Part shown: piece after piece, positions 16,990 to 25,588 of the stretch
How the letters are laid out: every line of letters begins with the position of its first letter
Position numbering within the stretch: position 1 is the stretch's first letter
Assembly (NCBI RefSeq): GCF_900182915.1
Contig: NZ_FXUG01000001.1
Location: forward strand, 248,001 to 312,000
Source: Neorhodopirellula lusitana
GTDB lineage: Bacteria > Planctomycetota > Planctomycetia > Pirellulales > Pirellulaceae
Length of the DNA: 64,000 nucleotides
Direction: 5' to 3'
Position numbers and translations under genes: made by a program
The notes under the pieces: generated by a model
Databases searched by the model: none
The model's input: the letters and a program-made list of their open reading frames with translations, nothing else
What the model was told of the DNA's origin: nothing

Positions 16990-18210
16990 ATGATGAGACG
17001 AAATTTTCAAAGTCGATCTGGCTTTACGCTGGTCGAGCTTCTCGTGGTGATTGCCATCATCGGGGTGCTAGTGGGACTACTCTTGCCCGCCGTCCAGGCA
17101 GCTCGCGAAGCAGCTCGCCGGATGAGTTGCAGCAACAATTTCAAGCAACTTGGCCTTGGGATCCACAACTACCACTCTGCCTACCAGCAGTTGCCAGTAC
17201 AGGGTGGCGGCACGACCTCTGACCTCAATTCGACCTCTGTATCGACGGGCGGCCACAGTGATCTCAATCTGAGTATGCTCGTCGGTCTGACACCGTTCAT
17301 CGAGCAGCAGGCTCTTTGGGAGCAGATTTCCAACCCATTGAAATCAAGAGAAGTGACGACACTGCTTTGGAATCCAATGGGGCCGGAACCGTCTTATGAG
17401 CTCTCCAATCACGCCAGTAGGCCGTATGGACCTTGGCTCACCAACATTCCAACGCTTCGCTGCCCCAGCGATCCTGGGGTCGGTCTTCCGTCACACGGTC
17501 GTACCAACTACGGCGCATGCATGGGGGATAGTTTTATCGGCGGTAGGCGCGGAAGGTACGCGGACAACCCCGAGGAAGGTTTTGGAGATACTACCAGGGT
17601 CGAAGAAGCTCGCGCAGGACAGCGAGGCGTCTTTGCGATGCGTGAGCGAATGAAGTTTCGAGACATTCTTGATGGTTTGTCCAACTCGATTGCGATGGGC
17701 GAGATGGCCACGGATCTGGGCGATAACGACGTTCGGACAACCCCTTCGAAGATGACCCCCAGTACGAGTCAGATGTCATGGGCAAACAATCTGCATGCCT
17801 GTGACGCGTATCGTGACCCAGAACGTCCCCAGTTTTACGATCCCGATACGGTTGTGTATGCAACCAATCATTCTGCGGAACGCGCGCGTGGCTATCGCTG
17901 GGCTTACGCACTACAGTTGTTTACCGGGGTGCAGACGAATCTGCCGCCCAATAGCGTGATCGCAGTTGAGTTTTACAATCGTCATGCACTCGTTTCACCA
18001 AGTAGTCGTCACCAAGGCGGTGTTCACGTGCTAATGGCAGACGGCGCTGTCAAGTTTATTACCGACTCGATTGAGGCTGGTGACCAAAACAGTGCAATGG
18101 TCGGCAATAGCGCTACCCGCAATCTTCCCGCCGGCTCCGCAAGCCCGTACGGGCTGTGGGGTGCCTTAGGGACTCGGGCCAGCAAAGAAGTGATCAAAGA
18201 CGAATTTTAG
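16990..18210 (+). CDS. DUF1559 pseudopilin-like protein
   Basis: Planctomycete-specific secreted protein with a type IV prepilin N-terminus, 406 residues. The basic leader ends in [12 protein letters not shown], with prepilin-peptidase cleavage expected between G and F and the usual Glu at +5, followed by the hydrophobic helix and [17 protein letters not shown]. The DUF1559 body includes [27 protein letters not shown] and the C-terminal [16 protein letters not shown]. The start at 16990 (MMRRN) has AAGGG 6 bases upstream. Function unknown; it is thought to be pilin-like and surface associated. A short lipoprotein gene follows, as for the paralog at 58117. Confidence 0.93.
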   Translation: MMRRNFQSRSGFTLVELLVVIAIIGVLVGLLLPAVQAAREAARRMSCSNNFKQLGLGIHNYHSAYQQLPVQGGGTTSDLNSTSVSTGGHSDLNLSMLVGLTPFIEQQALWEQISNPLKSREVTTLLWNPMGPEPSYELSNHASRPYGPWLTNIPTLRCPSDPGVGLPSHGRTNYGACMGDSFIGGRRGRYADNPEEGFGDTTRVEEARAGQRGVFAMRERMKFRDILDGLSNSIAMGEMATDLGDNDVRTTPSKMTPSTSQMSWANNLHACDAYRDPERPQFYDPDTVVYATNHSAERARGYRWAYALQLFTGVQTNLPPNSVIAVEFYNRHALVSPSSRHQGGVHVLMADGAVKFITDSIEAGDQNSAMVGNSATRNLPAGSASPYGLWGALGTRASKEVIKDEF

Positions 18211-18284
18211 TCTCTGGTTGCTTCTGTTAGTCGCTGGCAGTGGAGCTAAGGTTTTTTTGCCTTTGCCAAGAAGTTTGAGATTCA

Positions 18285-18314
18285 TGGACAGGAGTGCTTC
18301 GGGGTTCCTGTCCA
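18285..18314. other. Hairpin between DUF1559 and lipoprotein genes
   Basis: Perfect 9-bp inverted repeat TGGACAGGA/TCCTGTCCA with a 12-base spacer and no T run after it. It may be an mRNA processing or stability element rather than a terminator. Confidence 0.65.
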
Positions 18315-18369
18315 AGGATCCATTCTGGATCGCTATCTATTCTTATTACTTGATCATCTGAAAGGGTGA

Positions 18370-18552
18370 ATGATGAAACAATTTCAATGGACCTTTCTGT
18401 TTTCCGTTTTTTTAATGCCCCTTGCTGGATGTGGTGGCGGCTCCGAAGGAGAAATTGCAACGCAGGATGAAATCGCCAATTACATGGAGGAGCATCCCGA
18501 GCTTGATATGGAGGACGTGGAAGAGCCACCCGAAGAAAAATGGGAAAATTGA
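18370..18552 (+). CDS. Small lipoprotein, unknown function
   Basis: 60 residues. Signal sequence with the lipobox LAGC (cysteine at 21), then GGGSEGE and an acidic tail (EEHPELDMEDVEEPPEE). The Gly/Ser after the lipid cysteine fits release to the outer membrane. AAGGGTG lies just upstream of the ATG. It is probably co-transcribed with the DUF1559 gene 160 bp upstream. The counterpart behind the second DUF1559 gene (59505) has the same design but little sequence similarity. Confidence 0.75.
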   Translation: MMKQFQWTFLFSVFLMPLAGCGGGSEGEIATQDEIANYMEEHPELDMEDVEEPPEEKWEN

Positions 18553-18750
18553 GTCCTATCGCTTAGGCGGCGAAAGGTTGCTTCATCTTTGCAGGCAAGA
18601 CGCCATCCGGTCGGCGGGCAACCAGTTTGTATTGCGGTTACCGCCGTTTTCTTTCGTCGCGATTGAGCTTCGTGATGATGGGTGCCGCGTTGGGTGCTTG
18701 TTTATCCGGTCGCCGGCTCAATCCATCAATCATCCAGTTGAGTCCACACC

Positions 18751-21396
18751 ATGAATCGAATGTCAGTTTTCCTCTTGTTTGCGGCGCAGTGCATTGCATC
18801 GATGTCGCTTGCCGATGGTCCAGTCGCGAGTCCTGGCGGTCTAGCGATCAACGGCGACACACCTTGGGTCGTGATGGAAAAGGATTTTGAAAATCCTGCC
18901 ATTCAAGAGGCAATCCGAGACGCGGAGCGAGATTGGTACAAAGTGTTCGGCTACCCGCCGGTCATCTTTAAAGACGACCGGCGCAGAGCATGGACTGGAC
19001 CGGTGATCGCCTTTGGTTCGAAGGAGAACACAAGCGGCTTGTTCGCTAGTGAGGTTCCCGAGGGCAAGGAGCAATATCAGTTAGCGGTCAGCAACGTGAC
19101 GCACAATCCGGCCATCACCGCGATCGGTTCTGACACGCGTGGGACGATCTTTGCGATTTACACGTTTTGCGAGGAAGTGCTTGGCGTCGATCCAATGTAC
19201 GTCTTTACCGACAATCAGCCCAAACGACAAAGCGAAATCACACTGCCAGCCGATTTCGGCATCGTGTCTAAGAAACCGACGTTTGAATATCGCGGTTGGT
19301 TTATCAATGATGAGGAGTTGCACGACGGAATGCACCGTGACCCGCTCGGCGGGAACGTGATTTCGATGGAGTGGATGGACAAGATTCTGGAAACGCTGTT
19401 GCGATGCAAAGGCAACATGATCGCGCCCGAATCCGCTCCGTATTCGGATGCGACCGTGTACGAGTTATGCAAACGCAGAGACGTCGTCATTACCTTCCAT
19501 CACATCCTGCCCGTGGGCTTGAATATGATGGACTGGCCGAAAGGAGTTCCCTTTTCCTTTGTCAATCACAAGGACATTCTGGTCGATGCTTGGACTAAAT
19601 CGGCGAAGGTGTTGGCCGATAAAAAGGTGGCTTGGACCATCGGCTTTCGCGGGGAAAGCGATGGGGCTTTTTGGAACAGCGACCCGGCCGCGCCAAAGGA
19701 CGATGCAGGACGGGCGGCCGTGATTGCCGAAGCGATGCAGGTGCAGGCTGACATCATTCGCAGCTTTGATCCGGATGCTACCATTATCGCGGCGCTCTGG
19801 AACGAACAGGGCAAGTTTTACAACGACGGCTTGCTGAAGGTTCCCGACGGGGTCTGCAAGATGTTTGCTGATGACGGCCGTGGTTTCATGCGAGACAAAG
19901 GCGATGGCTCGGACTTGTCGCCCGGTGACGGTCTTTACTACCACGTCATGATGATGATGAACACGCAAAACCGCACGACTGAAGCGGTTCCCCCAACGCG
20001 GTTCTACAGTGAACTGAAGCGGTACGTTGAAAAGGATGCAACCAAATACGCAATCATCAATGTCAGTGGAATTCGTCCCGCCGCGATGTCCGTCGAAGCA
20101 ATCACGGACTTCCTGTGGGATGCAGATGCAGCGTTAAGCAAAACGCCAGAAGCGGCGATGAAAGATTACCTGCTGGACTGGTACGGAAAGGAGTTTGGTC
20201 CAGAACAGGCGGCTGATCTAACTGAACTTCGCTTGCACTACTACGACATTCCCTACATGCGTGAGCAGATGCCCATGCAAGGTCGATGGAGAGGTGCGAG
20301 GGCGGAACACCTGCTTCAGTACCTGACCCAGGAAATGCTGAAGAAGTACGGCAAGGCAGTGCAAAACGGTGAAGACCTGCAGGCGATCAGTGGGTTTAAG
20401 AACCAACTCAAACAGGCGAAAGAACCGCTAGTCGAAACCGCGGAGTTCTTTCCTGCACTTTGGGCACAAACGAAATTGCTGGAGAAGCAGATCCCGGCGG
20501 ATCGTCGAGACTACTATCAGGCGCACTTCACCTACCAGGTGGCCGTGCACATGCACTCTTGCCGAATGCTTGCGATAGTGAATGAGGCGTTTGACGCGTA
20601 TTTAGAAGATCGCGATTCAAAAGCGTTTGCAGACAATCTCAAGCCGGCACTGGCTGAACTTGAGAAGGTTCTGGCGGAAGCTCACAAAGCAGAGTATGGC
20701 AAGTGGGACACCATGTTCATGCATGTCCGGTTGATGGACATGTGGCGCACCCGACTGTTATTGAAGGAGACGATTGCCAAGATCGAAGACCAACCCTACA
20801 CCGACGGGTATCGTGGATTCATGCGAGGATCGTTCTGGGGATCGGCTCAGGCATACATGGATCACGGCGACGGTGTGTTCCCCTACTTTTACAAGCATTC
20901 AGGACCCGGGTTGGAGGTTCTAGAGAGTGGCCAGCCGCTACCAAGAACCGTCCGCAAGCGAAACGCGGTACCCGAGAGCGAGCTTCTTAAAGATGCAAAG
21001 TTCAATTCGGAGCATCGCTATTCAATTGTTCCAGGTCGTTTCCAGCAAGGTGCTCGCCTATGGACTGACCGTGGCTACAGAGTCGGAGAGATCCCTGCCT
21101 ACCTTCAAGGGGCAACTTACGTGCAGACTCCCATGGTTGACCGGGCCAGCAATAACAACAATCTGATCACATTCACACTTAAAAAGAATTGTTCGGTCTA
21201 TGTTGGTTTGAAGGATGAGGAGCGAGAGCTTCCATCGTGGCTTGTTGGTTGGGAGGCCACCGGCAAGTCGATCGATGCCAGCAACAGGTTGATGCTCTAC
21301 AAGAAGAACTTCGCCGAAGGCGAGACGCCTGTGCTTGGGTCCGTCGTTGGCAGTGGCGCGACCGCCATGTACACCGTCATGATTCAGGAACAGTAG
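18751..21396 (+). CDS. GH115-type alpha-glucuronidase
   Basis: Secreted glycoside hydrolase of the family that releases glucuronic or 4-O-methyl-glucuronic acid branches from polysaccharides. 881 residues with signal peptide (1-21, cleavage at SLADG). The GH115 layout is visible: an N-terminal alpha/beta domain (AIGSDTRGTIFAIYTFCEEVLGVDP), YRGWFINDEEL at about 187, a barrel with LRCKGNMIAPES, TIGFRGESDGAFW and ALWNEQGKFYNDGL, then a helical domain and a C-terminal beta region ending VGSGATAMYTVMIQEQ. The family is known on xylan, arabinogalactan and algal polymers; the exact substrate is not readable. First gene of the polysaccharide-degradation region, with an esterase gene 195 bp behind it. 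Confidence 0.88.
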   Translation: MNRMSVFLLFAAQCIASMSLADGPVASPGGLAINGDTPWVVMEKDFENPAIQEAIRDAERDWYKVFGYPPVIFKDDRRRAWTGPVIAFGSKENTSGLFASEVPEGKEQYQLAVSNVTHNPAITAIGSDTRGTIFAIYTFCEEVLGVDPMYVFTDNQPKRQSEITLPADFGIVSKKPTFEYRGWFINDEELHDGMHRDPLGGNVISMEWMDKILETLLRCKGNMIAPESAPYSDATVYELCKRRDVVITFHHILPVGLNMMDWPKGVPFSFVNHKDILVDAWTKSAKVLADKKVAWTIGFRGESDGAFWNSDPAAPKDDAGRAAVIAEAMQVQADIIRSFDPDATIIAALWNEQGKFYNDGLLKVPDGVCKMFADDGRGFMRDKGDGSDLSPGDGLYYHVMMMMNTQNRTTEAVPPTRFYSELKRYVEKDATKYAIINVSGIRPAAMSVEAITDFLWDADAALSKTPEAAMKDYLLDWYGKEFGPEQAADLTELRLHYYDIPYMREQMPMQGRWRGARAEHLLQYLTQEMLKKYGKAVQNGEDLQAISGFKNQLKQAKEPLVETAEFFPALWAQTKLLEKQIPADRRDYYQAHFTYQVAVHMHSCRMLAIVNEAFDAYLEDRDSKAFADNLKPALAELEKVLAEAHKAEYGKWDTMFMHVRLMDMWRTRLLLKETIAKIEDQPYTDGYRGFMRGSFWGSAQAYMDHGDGVFPYFYKHSGPGLEVLESGQPLPRTVRKRNAVPESELLKDAKFNSEHRYSIVPGRFQQGARLWTDRGYRVGEIPAYLQGATYVQTPMVDRASNNNNLITFTLKKNCSVYVGLKDEERELPSWLVGWEATGKSIDASNRLMLYKKNFAEGETPVLGSVVGSGATAMYTVMIQEQ

Positions 21397-21591
21397 CAAG
21401 TGCAGGCGATCTTCAGGTTCCGCCTGGGAATTCGCTGTGCTGAATCCTCCCCTAGGATCAAATGCTTTGCTTGCATGTACCCACGCTCGGGCGGGACAGG
21501 TTCTGGGCCAGTCAGTTCCCAGGTAAAGGCTGGGGGCAAAGGTTCCCACTCACGCAATCACCTAAACACTTGATTCCCCGCATTGAAAACT

Positions 21592-23847
21592 ATGTGCAAC
21601 CCACTCTGGATCGCGATCTTGGCCGCGTTGGCTCTGTCGTGCAGGCTGAACGCCGAATCACTTCCTCCGCTCAAAGGCGAAAAGTCACCGCAAACTTTGG
21701 ACGAAGTTTGGGCAGGCTATGACCCGACTATCGAGCCGATCGAGACGGAAACGTTGAAGGAGTGGGAAGAGGATGGCACGGTTGTTCGCGCCGTCCGCTA
21801 CTGCATTGGAACGTTCAAGGGTCAGAAATCTTGGATGGGGGCGCTCTATGGATTTCCGAAGCATGGAATGGAACTTCCAGCTTTGGTGCAAATTCATGGG
21901 GGCGGTGGCCGGGCAAGTAAACAGGCATGTATCGCCAATGCTAAACGCGGCTATGCCACGATCTCATTGAACTGGCGCGCGGATGATCGGTACTTGAGTG
22001 AGAATGACCTGCCAAAGTCTGCCCAAACTGATTGGGGCGCGGTCGACGGAACCCAGAGTGCTGGATCGAGAGGCATCGAGCCCAATAACGACCTACGCTA
22101 CGATCCCGTTCCATCGGGTCGCAACGGTGGCTACTTTTTGCGGACCTTGGCCGCGCGTCGTGCACTCACGTTTTTGCAGAGGCAAGCGGAAGTCGATGGT
22201 GAACGATTGGGAGTCGATGGACATTCCATGGGCGGAGTGATCACGCTCCAGACCGCAGCAATTGATTCTCGTGTGAAAGCATCGGCTCCGTCCTGTGCAC
22301 CACCGATTGATCTGGAAGACACTCTGAGTGCACGAACTTATGCAGCGTCCGCCTATGCGGCGAAGATCAATAGTCCGATGTTATTCATGAGTCCATCCAA
22401 TGACTTTCATGGGCACGTGGAAGACATGGAATGGATCATGGACCGGATGCCGAATCAAGAATTCCGCATTGCCCGTTCGGAACACTTCAATCACAAGCAC
22501 AACAACAGCTGCCTGGCGGCCAAGGAGTTGTGGTTCGATGCTCATTTAAAAGGTAACTACCGATATCCCGCACGTCCGGCAATTGACATCGATCTAAATA
22601 CCGAAGACGGCCGACCGCGTGTGCAGATTACTCCAGATGCGGCGCAGCCGATCGATCATGTCGATGTCTATTTCAGTCGGGATGCCAGGCTTTCGAGTTA
22701 CTATGGATCGAAGTCACGATATTGGCAGTTTTCGAAGCCGGTAAACGAAGGCGATCGTTATGTTGCCTCGATCGATCTCTTTGATCTACGCGAACCTTTG
22801 TGGGTGTTTGCGAATATCCACTACAAGTTGGGTGAGCATCAACTGACGAAGCCATCCACCACGATGACTTCGACAACTCGCATGTTGATGGTTGATGCCG
22901 ATGAGCTGCAGGCTGCTGGCGTCAAACCAGACGGAGTAACGACCGCCGTTATTGAGGACTTCGATGACGACTGGGAACGGGAATGGATCGTTTCAAAGAA
23001 CTCTTTTGAGTCTTTTCGTCTGAACAATCCGCGAGTGCCTATTCCGCAGTACAGCAAGTTGGTTTTGAGCGTTGAGGATACAGGACCGAGTTCACCGGAC
23101 GACCTAGCGGGTCTAGTGAAAGGTCTCGTCCCTGACCGATCTTCAACCGTTTTCAGTAACAAGCCAGCGTCCTTGCGAGTCTCCCTTGGTGACCTCGCGA
23201 TCGGTGAATATTCGGCGGACATAAAGGAGAATGATGGAACTGTGTCCTTGTATCCCTTCGATCTGAAGCACACCAAGAATGGGAGTGCGTTGATGAATTG
23301 GGCGGATTTACCGAATCCAAAAATCTCGTTGAAGTCTGTCCGGGGCAACCTGCCGATGTGTTCGAAGCTTGTTTGGGAGCCGATTTCGGTCAGCGATTTC
23401 ATGTCCAATCGGCCATTCCAGTTGGGTGAGGTCGATAAGGCAAACGGAGAAAACACGCTCGCATTCGACCAAGCCGACAAGATTGTGGGGCGTATTGAGA
23501 CTGACCCACAGTCATTCAGGGTTCATGAAAGCATTGTCGAAGCCAATGACGTGCAAGGCCTACGAGTTCACTCCCCCAGTGAAGTGACGTATTTTCTGAA
23601 AGGCAAGTTTTCTAAGTTCCAGGCAACGCTGGTGCCGGGCTACCAGGCCAGCGTCACGTTTGAGGTTCATGGCGATGATAGACTGCTGTTTAGATCAGAA
23701 AGCTTTAGTGGCACGAGTGAACCCGAAGAGATTGAAGTCGATATGTCGGGCGTTCAGAAATTGAAGCTGATCGTCACCGAAGGTGGAAACGGCTGGGGAG
23801 GTGACTGGGCGATGTGGGCCAATCCTGTATTGGATCCTCAACCGTAA
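21592..23847 (+). CDS. Secreted alpha/beta-hydrolase esterase with C-terminal NPCBM-like module
   Basis: 751 residues with a signal peptide (1-22). The hydrolase domain (about 50-320) resembles acetyl-xylan esterases and dienelactone hydrolases: an oxyanion-region HGGGG (102-106), nucleophile S212 in DGHSMGG, an Asp after beta-7 (SPSNDFHGH) and a histidine in RSEHFNHKHNN. Middle beta domains follow. The last 80 residues (FEVHGDDRLLFRSESFSG, ending GDWAMWANPVL) match the NPCBM carbohydrate-binding pattern. Likely role: deacetylation of a polysaccharide on or outside the cell. The start is taken as ATG 21592; a TTG three codons upstream is possible. Confidence 0.82.
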   Translation: MCNPLWIAILAALALSCRLNAESLPPLKGEKSPQTLDEVWAGYDPTIEPIETETLKEWEEDGTVVRAVRYCIGTFKGQKSWMGALYGFPKHGMELPALVQIHGGGGRASKQACIANAKRGYATISLNWRADDRYLSENDLPKSAQTDWGAVDGTQSAGSRGIEPNNDLRYDPVPSGRNGGYFLRTLAARRALTFLQRQAEVDGERLGVDGHSMGGVITLQTAAIDSRVKASAPSCAPPIDLEDTLSARTYAASAYAAKINSPMLFMSPSNDFHGHVEDMEWIMDRMPNQEFRIARSEHFNHKHNNSCLAAKELWFDAHLKGNYRYPARPAIDIDLNTEDGRPRVQITPDAAQPIDHVDVYFSRDARLSSYYGSKSRYWQFSKPVNEGDRYVASIDLFDLREPLWVFANIHYKLGEHQLTKPSTTMTSTTRMLMVDADELQAAGVKPDGVTTAVIEDFDDDWEREWIVSKNSFESFRLNNPRVPIPQYSKLVLSVEDTGPSSPDDLAGLVKGLVPDRSSTVFSNKPASLRVSLGDLAIGEYSADIKENDGTVSLYPFDLKHTKNGSALMNWADLPNPKISLKSVRGNLPMCSKLVWEPISVSDFMSNRPFQLGEVDKANGENTLAFDQADKIVGRIETDPQSFRVHESIVEANDVQGLRVHSPSEVTYFLKGKFSKFQATLVPGYQASVTFEVHGDDRLLFRSESFSGTSEPEEIEVDMSGVQKLKLIVTEGGNGWGGDWAMWANPVLDPQP

Positions 23848-24163
23848 GCCTCAAGCCATTGGGACCGCTTGTGGCGATGTTCACGGCGGGAAATCTAAAG
23901 GTCGAGGGAATCGTCTTGCCAAGTTGAAAGCATCTGCTGGCGTGCTGTTCGGCAATGCTGGTGTAACAGATTGGATTGCCCATCAACTGCTGTAGCGGAT
24001 GCAGCTTGAATGTTTCCGATTGATTGTCATCGTGGTCTAGTGAACCACACCTGAGAGTCTATCTGTAGAATGGGATTGCAGAGGATCTCCTCACTGGAAC
24101 CGGCAGCGTCGTCGGTTCACAAGAAAACTCTTAAGCATGAAAATACACAGCAAGGAAATTCAG
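23848..24163. other. Intergenic region before the GH29 gene
   Basis: 316 bases. I see no gene, repeat or clear terminator; it presumably carries the promoter of the GH29 gene. Confidence 0.5.
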
Positions 24164-25525
24164 ATGACGAGACAAGTTCTTCAAATCAGCCTGTGCCTTT
24201 TTCTCTTTCCGGGCGCCTTCGCTCTTGGGCAAGAGCAAGCTGGCGACGGGGACAAAGCCATGGCGGTGCGGAAAGGCGATGGCGGACTGACAAACGACCC
24301 CGCTCGTGTTGAAGAATTCATCGATTGGGGGTTGGGGATGTTTGTTCATTGGTCGCTCGATTCTCAGCTTGGATCTGTCATCAGCCACTCGTTGGTCGGT
24401 GCTTCGGAAGACTACGTGGATCGCTACATCAACGAACTGCCTAGAACGTTCAATCCCAAAAAGTACGATCCGGACGAGTGGATGGAGATCGCCAAGATTG
24501 CCGGGGTGAAGTACATGGTGTTCACGACCAAGCATCACAACGGATTTTGCATGTGGGATACCAAGACCACCGACTTCAGCATCATGCACACTCCGTACGG
24601 TAAAGACTTGGTTAAGGACTATGTCGATGCCTGCCGCCGTCACGGGATCAAGGTCGGCTACTATTTCTCGCCAGAGGACTTTCATTTTCAACGTGAGTTT
24701 GGAGTCGAGATACGACGCGTGGGCGGCACGGGAGCTGAACGCAAGGACTTGCTTGCCTACAACAAGAAACAACTTGACGAGTTGTTTGGCAACTACGGCC
24801 CCATTGATATCGTATTCTTCGACGGCGGCGAGAAAGAGAAGCTTGCGCAATACATTCACCAGATCCAGCCTAAGTGCCTCGTCACGCGTGGAGAGATGGA
24901 AACGCCAGAGCAAAAACTACCGAAAGAACCGTTGCCAGGGCCCTGGGAATCCTGCTTTACCCTCGGAAGCCAATGGCAGTTCAAACCGACGAATGAGGAT
25001 TACAAAACAGGCGGAAAGCTGATCAAAATGCTGATCGAGAACCGTGCCAAGGGCGGCAATCTGTTGATCAATGTCGGCCCGGAGCCTTCCGGTGTGATCC
25101 CCTTTGAACAGGAACGCATCTTCCGTGAACTCGGGCTTTGGATGTTCATCAATGGTGAAGCGATTCACAATATCCGACCGTGTGTGATCGTTGGTGAGGA
25201 AAACGTTTACTACACACAGTCCAAAGATGGCACCGCCGTCTATGTGTTTCTGAATGAGTTCACTGACAAAAATAGGTGGCGTAAGGGAACACGCAAAGGA
25301 ATCCTTTTGAAGGAACTGCAATCGACTCCCCATACCACTATCTCTGTGTTGGGTCAGAATGACCGTGTGCTTGAATACAACAAGGGAGCCGACGTGAAGT
25401 CTCGATTTGAACAGAAAGATGGCGGGCTAGAGATTTCAGTCATGCGTGCCCAACGCATCTACAACAACCAATCATGGCCCAACACGGTGGTCGTGAAGCT
25501 TGAGAATGTTCAATTCGCCGATTAG
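24164..25525 (+). CDS. GH29 alpha-L-fucosidase
   Basis: Secreted retaining exo-fucosidase; 453 residues with signal peptide (1-22, ends FALGQ). Family features: FVHWSLDSQLGS (60-71), the KHHNGFCMWDTKTTDFSI block (123-140) typical of GH29, GYYFSPEDFH, and the nucleophile region IDIVFFDGG with D220. NLLINVGPEPSG marks the end of the barrel and a C-terminal beta-sandwich follows. AAGGA lies 8 bases before the ATG; an upstream ATG at 24137 is the alternative. It stands 63 bp before the GH95 gene, so the two fucosidases are likely one transcript. Confidence 0.93.
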   Translation: MTRQVLQISLCLFLFPGAFALGQEQAGDGDKAMAVRKGDGGLTNDPARVEEFIDWGLGMFVHWSLDSQLGSVISHSLVGASEDYVDRYINELPRTFNPKKYDPDEWMEIAKIAGVKYMVFTTKHHNGFCMWDTKTTDFSIMHTPYGKDLVKDYVDACRRHGIKVGYYFSPEDFHFQREFGVEIRRVGGTGAERKDLLAYNKKQLDELFGNYGPIDIVFFDGGEKEKLAQYIHQIQPKCLVTRGEMETPEQKLPKEPLPGPWESCFTLGSQWQFKPTNEDYKTGGKLIKMLIENRAKGGNLLINVGPEPSGVIPFEQERIFRELGLWMFINGEAIHNIRPCVIVGEENVYYTQSKDGTAVYVFLNEFTDKNRWRKGTRKGILLKELQSTPHTTISVLGQNDRVLEYNKGADVKSRFEQKDGGLEISVMRAQRIYNNQSWPNTVVVKLENVQFAD

Positions 25526-25588
25526 GACGCTGGCAATGCATTCCAATTTACCTCGCCTGAAGCCAGACCTTTCTCTAACAATGCCGTC

